A stretch of 64,000 bases of DNA. It comes from Nelumbo lutea (taxonomy: Eukaryota > Streptophyta > Magnoliopsida > Proteales > Nelumbonaceae). The DNA is taken from positions 213,169,848-213,233,847 of the forward strand of contig JAKGHH010000001.1 of the NCBI GenBank assembly GCA_022828595.1, written 5' to 3'. Within the stretch, counting starts at the first letter, position 1, and each line of letters starts with the position of its first letter. The notes under the pieces are model-generated. The model ran no database searches. It was not told where the DNA came from and was given only the letters and a program-made list of their open reading frames with translations. The translations under genes were made by a program, and so were the position numbers. This document shows positions 32,437 through 44,308 of this stretch, one piece after another.

Positions 32437-34900
32437 TTAGGTTCAATCCGGTATAAGCCGGAGTCCCATACTTTCCACGTGTTTTTCAAACACTTTCTAT
32501 GTCAGTGGCTTAGTCAATGTGTCTGCTACATTCTCCGCTAATGCTACCGTCTGAATCAGGACGTCCCCTCTACCAACAATCTCCAACAGTACATAGTACT
32601 TTCTCTCGATGTGCTTCGATTTTGAGTGGGCTCATGGCTCCTTAGCCTGAGCAATCGCTCCATTGTTGTCACACAACAACGGGATGGGTGATGTGCTGGA
32701 CGGAACTACTCCCAATTTGTGAACGAACTTCTTCATCCACACAGCTTCCTTGGCAATTTCACTTGCAGCAATGTATTCTTCTTCGCTTGTGGAGTCTGTC
32801 GTGGACCCCTATTTGCTGCTTTTCCAACAAACAGCACACGATCTTATTGTGAAAACATACCCAGATGTAGATTTTCTATCATTTGGATCCGACTAGAAAC
32901 CGGCATCAGTATACTCTTGGATCTGTAGTGAACTACCATCGAATACCAAACAAAACTCTTTTGTCTTTCGAATGTACTTAAGTATGCATTTCACAGCAGT
33001 TTAGTGCTCCTGCACTGGGTTGGCCTGAAATCTGCTTACCACATTTACTACTTGAGCAATGTCAGGACAAGTGCATAGCATGGCATACATGATGCTCCCT
33101 ACGGTTGAGGCATAGGGAACGTCCTTCATGCTCTCAATCTCCTTAGAGGTCTTGGGAGACATCTTCTTGGAGAGAGTGATTCCGTGCCTGAAATGAACAT
33201 TTCCCTTCTTGGAGTTCTCCATGTTGTATCTCTTGACAATTTTGTCAATGTAAGCAAATTGGGATAAACCCAATTTGCAATTCAATTATCCGCTTCGATC
33301 TATCTCTATAGAGTCATAAACCCAATATATAGGAGGCTTCTCCAAGATCTTTCATAGAGAATTGCTGCGAAAGCCACACTTTCACTGTAGTCAACATTCC
33401 TACATCATTCCCAATGAGTAGAATGTCATCTACATACAGAACCAGAAACATAACCTTATCCACACTGGACTTCCTGTAAACACATGGCTCATCCGGGTTC
33501 TTCTCAAAGTCAAACCTTTTGACAGTAGAGTCAAACCGGATGTTCCAACTCCTAGAGGCTTGCTTAACTTCATATATGTATCTATTTAGTTTACATACCA
33601 TGTGTTCCTGACCCGCAGTTATGAAACTATGCGGTTACTGCATATAGATATCTTTAGTAAGATCTCCATTCAAGAACATAGTTTTGACATCCATTTGCCA
33701 AATCTCATAGTCATGGTATGCTGTTACAAGTAGAAGGATGTAGAACATAGAGATCATTCTCCAATTCCCCGTATGTGATGAATTTATTGTTTCTTTTAAT
33801 AGTAATTGTATTACTAAAAAAGACAGAATATCTATCCGCACACAGTTTAGAGACAGAAATCAAAATTATTCTTAAATTTTGCACAAAAAGACAATCTTTA
33901 AGTACAATGGATCATTCTCTAAAAAATAACTCTACGGTTCCTATTGCCGTAGCTGCAACACTTGTAGAAGTCCCCAAGTAGAGCGCCACTTCACCTTCAT
34001 TTAGCTTTGTGCTTACCTTGAATCCCTGTAATGAGTTACACGCATGAGTTGAAGCCCCGGAGTCAATACAACAGAGCACAGAAGCCACCAATAAATTGGT
34101 TTCTATGACACAAGATTCGAAATTACCTTTCTTGGATTCTAGGTATTGAGGACAGTTCCTCTTCCAGTGGTCGGTCTGTTTGCAAAAGTGACGCGCATCC
34201 GATGCCCTATCTTTCTTCTGCTTCTTGGGTTTGGCAGCTTTCTTTAGAGGCTTCTTTGCCTTCCTCTTTTTCTTACCCAATTTGCTAACTTCAGCAAGCA
34301 TAGCCACAGGGTCATCCTTTTTAATCAAATCCTTGGCCCTCTACAATATATTGCTGAGTTTCTGAATGTTGACATTCAGTTTGTTCATATTGTAGTTCAT
34401 TATGAACGGATTAAAGGAAGGAGGCAAAGAATTAAGGATGACATCCACTTGCATGCCAAGATCTAGCCCGAATCTAAGGGCTTCAAGTTCATTGATATAA
34501 CCCATCATCCGAAGACAATGGTCGTGAACCTGTTGCCCCTTGGACATCTACGCGGTCATGAACTGTTTCAAGATCTTATGTCGAGTAGAATGATTATGCT
34601 CTTCATACATCGTCTTTAAACTATCTAATATGTCCTTGGCTAGTTCGATCTGATCGAACTGCCTCTGTATTGGGTTAGGGAGTTTTTATCCTCCCAATCT
34701 TGGAAATCCCACCTTCCGGCCTCAGAAGCCCTATCACCCGGACGCTCCGGGGCAGGATTTTTAACTACCTTGTCCAGTTTTTCAAAGGTTAAGATCAGCA
34801 TGAGGTTATGGTACCAATCGACATAGTTTGGGCCCTTAAGCTTGTTATCATCAAGAAGTTTTGCAAATTGTCCGTTTGCCATTTTCTGATAAAACAACAA
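32430..34900 (-). pseudogene. Copia gag-pol remnant lacking integrase
   Basis: Reading down the minus strand: the gag start MANGQFAKLLDDNKLKGPNY is at about 34882. A zinc-knuckle-like HFCKQTDHWKRNC has lost its first cysteine. The protease motif CCIDSGASTHAC has its aspartate at 34062-34064. A decayed pre-integrase stretch (about 33920-33730) then passes directly to RT text EIWQMDVKTMFLNG. RT continues with LVLYVDDILLIGND, YVDD at 33425-33436. RNase H follows (KYIRKTKEF, DRKSTSGYVFTI, DNNGAIAQAKEP) to about 32440. No integrase core (DDE region) is found between protease and RT, and stops and shifts are present. It could not mobilise itself. Confidence 0.88.
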
Positions 34901-35818
34901 ACATTAGTCCACAACCTAATTTGATTAATGTTCCTTACGTAGATGTGGCTTTTAATCTATGTTCCATTCCCATTTGTTCATCTTTGAGATTTTCCTCCTA
35001 TCTCAGTGATGAAGACAATGACTTGTCTCTGGAAATGTGGGAAACCATATAGGGTGCATGGAGCCATCTGTTTCAGCTGCAAAACCCCACCACCTTTCTG
35101 TGAAGGATCATATCCACCCAGCATATGAGCTTTCCCTTTGGCCTCTGTCAGACAAGGTTCATAGCCATTTTAGGGTAAACATTTATGTCTAGTGAGTGCT
35201 TACTCATCATATTCGTGAACGCCAAGGTATTGTGAGAGAGTTCCCGTTTTTTGGTGAAGCCCCTCCCACATCGGTCTATGACGCCCCTATCATCTTATGA
35301 AATACTCAAATAGGCCCAACAACAAATGGATAGCCGATTTGCAAATTGTCCGTTTGCCATTTTCTCATAAAACAACAAACATTAGTCCACAACCTATTTT
35401 GATTAATGTTCCTTACATAGATATGGCTTTTAATCTATGTTCCATTCCCATTTGTTCATCTTTGAGATTTTCCTCCTATCTCAGTGATGAAGACAACGAC
35501 TTGACTCTGGAAATGTGGGAAACCATATAGGGTGCATGGAGCCATCTGTTTCAGCTGCAAAACCCCACCACCTTTCTGTGAAAGATCATATCCACCCAAC
35601 ATATGAGCTTTCCCTTTGGCCTCTGTCAGACAAGGTTCATAGCCATTTTAGGGTAAACATTTATGTCTAGTGAGTGCTTACTCATCATATTCGTGAACGC
35701 CAAGGTATCGTGAGAGAGTTCCCGTTTTTTGGTGAAGCCCCTCCCACATCGGCCTATGATGCCCCTATCATCTTATGAAATACTCAAACAGGCCCAACAG
35801 CAAATGGATAGCCCATTT
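34861..35818 (-). repeat. 478-bp tandem duplication spanning the gag start and leader
   Basis: Bases 34861-35338 and 35339-35818 are nearly identical (offset 478). The unit contains the complement of the first gag codons (MANGQFA), so the leader carries a second copy of the gag start that leads nowhere. Confidence 0.88.
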
Positions 35819-37124
35819 TCTGGTGCGTTTCTTCATTACTAAAGGACCCATCCTCATGCTAATGATGGAAGGCCTTTAGAGAGTTCATCACATGAATCTC
35901 CCTATCACATGCACTCATATTTGCTGGAGGGAACGAAAAATTACGCCATAGATTAATTTAGGTCAAACCAAAGTGGCTCCCACTGACTTTCATAAAGCTA
36001 GATTTCGGTGGGCCCAAATCGGTTAGGGTTCCTCACGTTTCCTCTTCAGGAGGTGTGGGGCCCACCACTCAGGGAGGTCATCCAATGACCAATAGGGACA
36101 CCATGGCAATGATGTGCATTCAGCCATGGTGTGCACAAGAGCCACTATCAAATCAGCATGGGCCAAGCACATGGCCCATGAACGTAGCACATCTCACATT
36201 CATACATCACATGCAGGGAAGAATTGATCCAATCAATTAATATCTGTAAAGCCCATTTTAAAGCCCATTTTAATCCATAATATTAGCCATTAATATTATC
36301 TAGGTATATGGGTCAAATTAGGGTTGAACAATTCGGCCCATACAACTTTATCTACGAAGTGGGCTTTTAGCAGTTTTAACAATTTAAAACTGGGCCTTTA
36401 CAGGTTGGGCCGAATTAAACATTCAATTAATTATCAATCCTTAGGCCCATTAGTGGGAGAATTAGGGCTAACATTCAGCCTCGATCGAACCCTAGATTCA
36501 GTCCAATCAGCTTGGACCAATCTGATTCGAATGGGTCTAGGGTTTGATCTTTAATTAGAGATTTAATTCAATAAATTAATCTGAAATTTTAAATACTGAT
36601 AAAAGAAAGACAAGAATTAGTCAGATAGGGTTGTTCGCACAATCCATCCTGCAAAATAGAGGTTAGATCACAGTTTGCAGTTTCATAAACTGCAAATCAC
36701 ATATAACGATTCTCCCATCTACGAAAGCGCCACCATCTTCGATCCAAAATAAAATAAATAGGAAACCTAATTTCTATTAATATTACATCAGATCGAATGC
36801 CTATACGTTCAGTCTAAAAAATAAAAAAATATATATTTTACTGACCAAAAGTAATAAAATAATCAAGAGACTGCAAAATTGCAGGTTCACTACGCCAATC
36901 AAGATTTCGATCTCCATGTGTAAGAACAACCCATAAATCAAGAAAATTATAAAGAACAATTCTAAATAATAATCAGATTTATAAAGTTTAATTTCAGATC
37001 AATCGCTCATTAATTGGAAACAAATTTTCTAGAAAAACCCTATATCTGTGCAAATCGGGTAGAATGCCTTCTACCCATTTGCGCAGGTTCAAATTTGATC
37101 CAATTCGGTTCAAGACTTGAACAT
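35819..37124 (-). other. Leader (5' untranslated interior) of the Copia element
   Basis: Lies between the primer-binding site and the duplicated gag start. No coding domain was recognised. Such long leaders are common in plant Copia elements. Confidence 0.6.
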
Positions 37125-37137
37125 GGCTCTGATACCA
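37125..37137 (-). promoter_or_regulatory. Primer-binding site of the Copia element
   Basis: The minus strand reads TGGTATCAGAGCC one base after the 5' LTR end, complementary to initiator methionine tRNA. Confidence 0.9.
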
Positions 37138-37138
37138 C

Positions 37139-39073
37139 TGAAGGGATGAGAGATCCATTGTATGGAAGCCCGAATCTTGCAGAATAGAATTGGCGAATTT
37201 CAAAAAATTTCTCTCTTACCTATTGGGAATTGTATTCCCTATTTTAGAAAAATCATATTTTTCAATGATCAATCTTGAACCAAGAACCAAACCAGATCTG
37301 AACAAAAGCAGTAGGAGAGGGATATACCTGATATGAAGAAATAGTATCTCCCAATGGCAATGTTCACGCCCAAGGAAGGAACCAAAAACTGCACCCACTG
37401 AAGATGGCACAATGCAGGATGGAGCAGAATCAGCAGCGTTCTTCAAAAGAACCAGATCCTTCGCAAGAATCAGCTGGACGACACGTGAGCACTACATCCA
37501 ATCAGCCCTTTCACAAAGGACTGATATCAATATCCAATCTTGATCACTCCCACTGAGAATTGAAGATTGAACTGGCAGATATGGCACCGGTAGGAAGGAG
37601 GCGGCAAGAAAGAATTTTCGCAGAGGTGCTGAGTTCTTTCTTTAGTGATTTCAGCTCTGAAGAGAATGTGAATATGAATATCCTTTTTTAAAGGTCGTCG
37701 CCCCCTCCTCCTTTTTATAAGCTTAGAGGGATCAACTCCTAACCCATTAGGAGTTGCTGATCATTTGGATCAAAATTCCCTTTAAGTGATAAGGGTAAAC
37801 CCTTATCTTATCTGTAGATTAGATCAGCCCTCTCCTAATCCTATTAGGAGGTTCTCAGATCTAAATTTGTAGATTTGGACTCTCTGAGTGGATAGGGTAA
37901 GACCCTATCCTATCTGCTAATCTAATCTCAGATTCGCCCCTTCTTTAACTGATCAAATCAACTTAGTTCGAAATGGGATTTAGGCCCATTAATAGTATGT
38001 GCTCACTTAGCCTTCCAAACTGTTGCCCAGTTGGCTTCCTTGTATGGCATGGGACCCAAACATTGATCTACACATCAGCCACATGGGTTCAGCCTAGCCT
38101 TTCTTACAAAGCCTGGCCGAATACACTGTTATGGGCAGTGCATCCCCTGAAACCCATCACATTGGCTCTATGGGCCCAACACTTACCCTAAGTGGTCCCT
38201 GGGCCAAACCACCTTGTAACACCCAGGGACTGTGGGCAGATGCAAGATTAGCCCATCAGGTATTACCCTCAATGGTCTTACACTTAACCTCTCAGCCCAT
38301 AATGATCAAACATTGCCCGACAAGAGAGGACATCTCCCTTGGCTGCAAGGAACAATGTTGCACCCTATACTCACATGCATCCCGGGAATTAAAACATTTT
38401 GCAAACGTTTAGAAACTGTAATATATATACTTTTATATCTCATATAAAATATATTTTGCAAAACAAATCTCAACGATTGAAATCGGCTGCCGATAGTCTT
38501 GGTTTCTATCAGAGAGAGTGCATACCCAATCGTTACCTTTGTCTGACAAAGGGGCTGATCCTGTCACTATGATCACCCACTCAGATGAATTCTCGGACTG
38601 TTCCAACATACCCAGGTTTTGACCCCCGCTAAGGATCTCACTGATTGGCATATCAAGGACAGCCCAATCCGACACCTAGTGCAATATCATAATCGAGTAT
38701 AAGAGTCAGGTGTAACTTTTCAGTTTTGCCCATCAATCTCGAAGGTCCAAGGCAATACTGAAAATCTGGTATGGTTCAAAGATTCAATTAATCCTACACT
38801 ACATGCGCTTCGGGTTTCACCCTAGCGGTTTAGACAGGCCACCCCAATATTTGGCAGCACACAAATGTTAGCCTTGGCTAGATAAATCTCTCCAGATTTA
38901 CCCAACGGTTGTGAACATTCTAAACTAACACGAGTCTCATAAGTGTCCAGTTCAAAGGTTTTATATAGAAATACACTACAAAAACATGAATCAAATATGC
39001 ACTTTATTCATTTACAATAAATTCATAATGTACATCATTCTGATTGGAGCTAAGGACATACAACTGTCTAATA
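37139..39073 (-). repeat. 5' LTR of the Copia element
   Basis: Collinear with 30493-32422 along its whole length. It contains AT-rich TATA-like sequence near 38415-38440 that would serve as the element's promoter on the minus strand. Confidence 0.92.
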
Positions 39074-40545
39074 ATTAAGCCTAATGCATCTTTATCTATC
39101 ATATGTGCAAAGAGGCTGATGGAGGAAGTGAAGACAGCTTCCCATCCAGAATCAATACTGTTCTCAGATTAATGCTACTCCGAATCCTACACCTGTGGGT
39201 CAGATGCCAGCCTCTTGTTGCAAAGCTTCTTTAGATGGTAGTTTCTCTGGTTCTGGTTGTTGGGCCCAGCCCATTATGGGATATTGACCCATATTATAGC
39301 CCACTCTCCTTCAGCCAACTATTTTTTTTTCAAAAAAAAAAGAAAAAAAAACTAGAGTTAGATTTTCTTTTGCGCGTGGCGTGTTGAAGAGAGAGAGAGG
39401 AAAAGAGAGAAATCGAAATACTGTACAGATTTCTCAGTGCATAGAGTTCATCAAACGGCCGGAATTTTCCGATCCACCGTCCGATCGAGCAGAAATTTGG
39501 ACAGTAAGTGGATAACTCATTTTTATTCATTCTGAACGGTCGGATTTTTGATCGGAGCTCTGAATCGCCAGTTATTTGAGGTCGAACAGAAGAAACTCGT
39601 AGTTGTTTGGGAAAAAAAATATTTCGCGGCAGTCTTCATCAATTATTCTGATCAAGGGTCATTTGTGGTTAGATTTGGCTGAAATTTGGTGGGATTGTTC
39701 GAAACTCATAGACCTACGATCGGAACGGTGGAGATCTGATTTGGTGTAGTGAAGGTCTCCATGTTGTGGCCTGAACAGTAGCCGCGTTTGTGAGTTTTTC
39801 TGACTGTTATTTTCACCGCTTTTGGTATTCCCGTTTGTATGTTTGAGAATCTGTATTTGCTCTAAGTTTGTAAGCATATTGTGGTGTTTGAGTTGTTGTA
39901 ATTGTTACCTCAAATTATTAGTGGAGATTTTTGGTTGGGTTTCCTTGGACCCGTGGTTTTTACCCTTCACATTGGAGGGGTTTCCACGTTAAATATCGTG
40001 TGTGTCTCTCTTTGTTTGGCTTATAATTGTTTTTGTTGATATCTTGTTTGGAATTGTGATAGCTGAATATCTACAAGTTTTTATTTTTGGGAGAGAAATA
40101 GTTTATGGATAAACTTAGTTTCTTCCCAACACTGGTTCTAGTGGTTATGGTTTCCTGTTACTTTCTAGCTCGGACTCTTTTTTGGCAGTAAGGTGTGGAC
40201 CTTGTAGGGCTGTGTCAGCTAAATTTGCTGAACTCTATGCTGTGTGGTTTGAATCTGACTCTAGTACTGTTGTTAAGATTATTAATGAAAGATCTTTCGA
40301 GTGCCCGCAGGTGCTGTGGCCTTTATTACAAGATATGTTTGCTCTGATAGGCCCGGATTCAAAGTTCTTCCATGTTAGCCGTGAAATGGTTCAGGCAGCC
40401 CATGTTCTAGCTGCAAAAGGTAAAAGGGGTCTGAGTGCAGGATGGAACTCCCCTCCTTTTTGGTTGGAAAGTTTTCTAGCTTCTTCTTCGGGTACTTGGC
40501 TTTTTCTGTTTTCTTGTTTGTTTCTTTCTGTTGCTGTTTGTTGAT
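39074..40545 (+). pseudogene. LINE ORF2 remnant, downstream half with RNase H domain
   Basis: After the second ATTAA, the frame resumes as KPNASLSIICAKRLMEEVKT and ASLDGSFSGSG. It is interrupted by a solo LTR (39258-40131) and continues GYGFLLLSSSDSFLAVRCGP, AKFAELYAVWFESDSSTVVK and FFHVSREMVQAAHVLAAKGK. This is the RVT_3-type RNase H found at the end of plant L1-type LINEs. The TSD-aware frame runs through both insertions. The 3' end carries a run of A at 40562-40580. Confidence 0.8.
39258..40131. mobile_element. Solo LTR (874 bp, TSD CTGGT) inside the LINE RNase H
   Basis: The unit begins TGTTGGGCCC and ends TTCTTCCCAACA, with exact 5-bp duplications CTGGT at 39253-39257 and 40132-40136. 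Removing one TSD copy and the LTR restores the LINE reading frame. No primer site or coding domain lies inside, so it is the product of LTR-LTR recombination. GTGGAGATTTTTGG...GGAGGGGTTTCCACG-type text resembles Copia U5 sequence, suggesting a plus-strand Copia. Confidence 0.85.
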
Positions 40546-40690
40546 GTAAGTTGTTTCTCCACAAAAAAAAAAAAAAAAAAAAGAGTTGTAGTCAAACTAA
40601 AATGTTGGTTGGAAAGTTTTCTTTCTTCGGTTACTTGGTTTTTTCTGTTTTCTTGTTTGTTTCTTTCTATTGTTGTTTGTTGATGTAGGA
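40457..40690 (+). repeat. Duplicated LINE 3' end around a poly(A) run
   Basis: The segment TTGGTTGGAAAGTTTTCT to TTGTTTGTTGATGTA occurs at about 40457-40546, is followed by 19 or so A, and appears again at about 40603-40689. It may be two LINE tails or a tandem duplication. Confidence 0.75.
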
Positions 40691-41736
40691 TTAATTCCAT
40701 ATATAATGTGCAATTAATTGCCTTAATCTTCACTCACAAGAGAAGTATTGCTACCGTTGGTCTTTGGAGGAAAAGAAGGCGATTGAAGTAAGCACAACAC
40801 TGGTAATGGCAACGTTGTTAATTAGTAGATAACCAACAGTAAATGGTTCCTTAGTACTCTATTATTAATAGATAGCTATCGCCCCAAACTGTTCTCCAAT
40901 GTATTCTTGTTTAGCGTTTATGGTTAGTTCTTCAACTCTATACATAGATTAGCAAACTTATAATTAATTTGTGTCAATTTTGTATAAATAATGATAGGTT
41001 TTGAATCGTAGTTTGTATCATTCAAACCGCAGTTTATTTCTCAGATTTTTTATAATAATTGTAGATTTTGTATGATCATGCTGTGTCGTGAAAAAAGTGT
41101 CAGATTTAATAATCTTGTAATATGATTTCATATTTTTTAATAAGTTTATTAGGATTTGTAGAAAAAAGAATGGGATTTGTGTAATGTTTTATCTTGTATC
41201 AAGTTTATTAGGAATTGTATAAAATTGCACAGTTCTAAAAATATATGTTAACCATAGTTTTTATTACCACTATAATGATTTCTATAAAAAAACGAGTATA
41301 ATATATTTGAATTCTCATGTTGTAATTTTTTCATATATATATATAGGAAAACCAAGTATAATGATTTCTATAACCATACATATCAGACTATTTGGATGGT
41401 TAGACCCTTGTTGACTTGGATGGTTAGACTATTTGGCCTCGGAATCGTCTAGGCAATCAGCTCTGTTTTACTCTAAATCCAGCCTTCAGCCAAAAACCAT
41501 TTTTGATCAATAAGCTGCTGATCCGAGCGGTCGAATAATTCACTCATTTGACTCATTCAACGGTTTTTTGCCATTTTTTAATTATTATTTATTTTTTCAA
41601 GTTAGAACAGGCCATTCGTTTGAATCAGATGATTGAATCATTGACCCTAAAACTGATGGCCCAAATGGTTCTGGGTTGGTTTTTAAAACCTTGGACTGAG
41701 CTATTGGATAGCAAAGCGAAGAAAGCTATTTAGGTA
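40691..41736. other. Intergenic DNA, no gene recognised
   Basis: AT-rich. The part at 41390-41700 shares vocabulary with the degenerate repeat at 17560-18030. The short frame at 41548-41733 has no known domain. Confidence 0.5.
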
Positions 41737-41744
41737 GCTTAACC

Positions 41745-42134
41745 TAGGGGTGAGCAAAAAAACCGAACCAAAAATTCAGTTAACCAAATTGGTCGATTCG
41801 ATTTCGGTTCAATATTTAAAAAAAATCGAAGGTACCGGTTCAGTTTCAGTTAACCAAAATAGAAAACTGGCAATGAAACAAATCGACCGGTATGCATATA
41901 TTTATATATAGTATATATATTAGATATTTTCTATAAATTATAAATTAATAAATATGCATTATATATAATATATAATATATTATTTATTATTTAAAATATA
42001 GTATTATATATATTTAGTATTTTATTATATATTTATATAATTTTCTATAATAAATATAGTAAATAATAAAAAAATAAAAAAACTGACAATCCGAACTGAT
42101 GATTAACCAAACCGGTCAACCACGAGCACCCCTA
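41745..42134. mobile_element. hAT-type MITE, 390 bp, TSD GCTTAACC
   Basis: The ends are TAGGGGTGAGCA and, inverted, TAGGGGTGCTCG. They are flanked by exact 8-bp duplications GCTTAACC at 41737-41744 and 42135-42142. Both features are hallmarks of the hAT superfamily. The interior is AT-rich with AACCGAACC words and no ORF. Confidence 0.88.
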
Positions 42135-42142
42135 GCTTAACC

Positions 42143-42880
42143 TATTCTTTGAGGGTGGGGAGAAAGAATGCGGGGGAGGTCGAGGAGGAAAAGGGGTGAG
42201 AAGTGAAAGCTTCTAAAGAGATGTATGTGTCAAGTATAGTGATGTAATGGAGGAGATTCTGAAAGAGAGTTCTAAGGAGGTCCTTACGTTTGGTTCCAAC
42301 TGCCTAGTCCAAGAAAGTATCCTCACTGTATAAAGATGTTGTGACCTCTTTCAGAGTGAGGAGTAGCGGCCAATCTGAGTACAATAGAGGTAGGGGCAGA
42401 GGAAGGTGTGCAAGAAATTGATAGAGCTATATAGAAAGCTTGGGGTGTCGCTTTGGTTGGAGTGGATAACTGGTAAGTGTTGGTAGACTTTATTTGGGGT
42501 TGAAAGATGTTGCTCGGTTGTGTATAATTGTTGATCAAGTTCTTCTTCTCTTTTTTTTTTTTGATCTTTTTCAAAGTGGGGCTGAAGAGCCGCACAGATT
42601 TTTGTTGGCTGTTCTTTTATGATGTATATTTCTTTTGTTTTAATAAATTTTTTATCTTTTATATTTAAGGTAACCCCACCATAAGATTTGTACCATTTCA
42701 TCCCTTTTACAGTTTTACCCTTAAAAACCTAGAACTAGAGGGGTCTCCTTATTTATGAGTTAGAGGAAAATATGCAAATCTAAATCTAATTTAAAAATTA
42801 TTATGGCCGTCATATAAGCCAAATTAGGGGAAAATGTCTTTCATAAAAGAGAGACCACTGGGTGAAACAACTAATGAAAA
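42143..42880. other. Gene-free DNA, possible retroelement 3' tail
   Basis: Mixed sequence ending in T-rich text with TTTTGTTTTAATAAATTTTT, as at LINE 3' ends. No domain was identified. Confidence 0.35.
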
Positions 42881-42884
42881 ATTA

Positions 42885-43035
42885 CAACAAAATGCCAATC
42901 AACTGGTTGGTAAGGTCTCCTGTTGGTTGTAGTGGAAGTTTGGGATCAAACCCCGCCTGCACCTTGATTGGGGGTTATGGATTGGGAGATGGACTCCTCC
43001 GCCCAGTTGTGTAGTCCTTCAGAACATATCGAAAA
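42885..43035 (+). mobile_element. SINE-like repeat with tRNA-type box A and box B
   Basis: CAATCAACTGGTTGGTAAGG resembles an A box, and TTGGGATCAAACCCC about 50 bases later resembles a B box, as in tRNA-derived plant SINEs. No poly(A) or TSD could be set. It is too diverged to be a functional tRNA. Confidence 0.4.
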
Positions 43036-43116
43036 AACTTAAGAAAAATTGCACCAATTTCTTCGAAGTTATACCTAAAAAATTTCATGGGCATTGAAAT
43101 GGATCCTAAAATTATC

Positions 43117-43435
43117 GAATAGGTTTCTCCCTTATTTGTGCACTATGTATTATGGAAAGGATAATGGTCATTCCTATTCCTATGACTTCCCAATAGGATG
43201 AGATGCGTGGTTGGGAGTAAATGCAAATGAACTGACCATATCGCCATGAAGCTTACACATTCTTTAATATTCTTGTTACATTGGATAAAGATGAAAGAGG
43301 AAACCTTTGCTGCATAAGTTTCTCCCCCCTTGTGCACTAGGGAAAAGATAATGCATCCCATCTATGCAATCCCAATTATAGAGATTTGAGATGTGTGATT
43401 AGGAATTAATGCAGTTGACCAATTCTCCCCGAATG
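43117..43435. repeat. Old imperfect direct duplication
   Basis: Two segments (about 43117-43245 and 43310-43435) share GTTTCTCCC, TTGTGCACTA, AAAGATAATG and GGAATTAATGCA-type words in the same order. Confidence 0.5.
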
Positions 43436-43899
43436 CAACTTGGGCAGGTCTAACTTGAACGTGAACTGATTTAAATTTAACTTGTAATTTCATATGGGTT
43501 GGGCTTAGATTTTCGATTAGGCCCAAAAGTTCAGACTTTTTCCAACAAATCTTGAAAATAAATTTTCACGCTTTAATTTGTAGGCCCTCGCGGCGAAGAA
43601 GCAGCGCCGGAGGTTGCGTTCCAAGAAATTCCCTTGGTCAGATTCAAGGAACAGTCCGAAAATAATTTGGGATGACTACTATTAACATATATAGCTGCAG
43701 AGAAGTAGCCACCAGAGAAGCTCTCATTCATTCCTGCAAGAAGAAGAATGAGACAATTGATGGATAGAGTGGAGTACCTTACCTTGCATTTGAAGATTTT
43801 TGTCTCCCTGAGAACAATGAAATTAATGGAACTTGTTTGTTTGACTTTGCATCTATTTATGAGAGTCATACGTGCCACCAAAGTTTCAAATCAATGCCT
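43436..43899. other. Upstream DNA of the first P450, no gene recognised
   Basis: A 102-codon minus-strand frame (43573-43881) has no domain that I recognise, and no splice structure around it is convincing. Confidence 0.4.
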
Positions 43900-44091
43900 C
43901 AAACCAAGTCCTAATTGCTTATTCAGGGTGGCCCCAAAATACAGGGTGGCAGTCTGTACTTATAAAATATCCATACAAGTAATGGCTGATCGAGTTATAA
44001 TAATGTCATCTTTATTAGTAATATACCAGCTTATTAGTAATATACAAGTAATGGCAGTCTGTACTTATAAAACCAAGTCCTAATTGCTTAT
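43900..44091. repeat. Mosaic of short direct repeats upstream of the first P450
   Basis: Four different words each occur twice within about 190 bases: AAACCAAGTCCTAATTGCTT (43901 and 44070), GGCAGTCTGTACTTATAAAA (43948 and 44053), ACAAGTAATGGC (about 43976 and 44044), and TTATTAGTAATATA (about 44012 and 44030). The order is shuffled between copies. Confidence 0.85.
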
Positions 44092-44203
44092 AATAATGTC
44101 ACATTAATGATTTAACTGTGGAAAAGAGACTGATCTGAAGCAACTTGATCACGTCAAATTGGCCCGTTAACTTGAGTTGAGCAAATAGGCACTGACAGAC
44201 TAC

Positions 44204-44215
44204 TATAAATATATA
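44204..44215 (+). promoter_or_regulatory. TATA box of the first P450
   Basis: TATAAATATATA lies 105 bases before the ATG, a usual distance for a plant gene with a short 5' UTR. An upstream stretch CGTTAACTTGAGTTGAG resembles AGTCAACTTGAGCTCC before the second P450, indicating a shared ancestral promoter. Confidence 0.7.
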
Positions 44216-44308
44216 TAACTTCGTCATATAGCTCACAATAACCATCATCATCAGCATCAGCTCAGACCTCAGAGAGAAGCCATAAACCCATCCATCCCCA
44301 AAACAGAA

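Larger units (their letters stand above)
30493..39073 (-). mobile_element. Full-length Ty1/Copia element, minus strand, inserted in a LINE (TSD ATTAA)
   Basis: Two LTRs of about 1.93 kb (30493-32422 and 37139-39073) enclose a decayed gag-pol on the minus strand. A primer-binding site lies at 37125-37137 and a polypurine tract just inside 32422. The 5-bp TSD ATTAA is exact (30488-30492 and 39074-39078). LTRs start TG and end CA on the element strand, except that the outer 5' LTR end has drifted to TA. By eye, the first 230 aligned LTR bases differ at roughly one site in ten, so the insertion is not recent. The integrase is missing. Confidence 0.93.

Noticed and set aside
42885..43035. A functional tRNA gene
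   Set aside because: Only box A/B-like words are present. There is no cloverleaf, so a SINE relic is the better reading.
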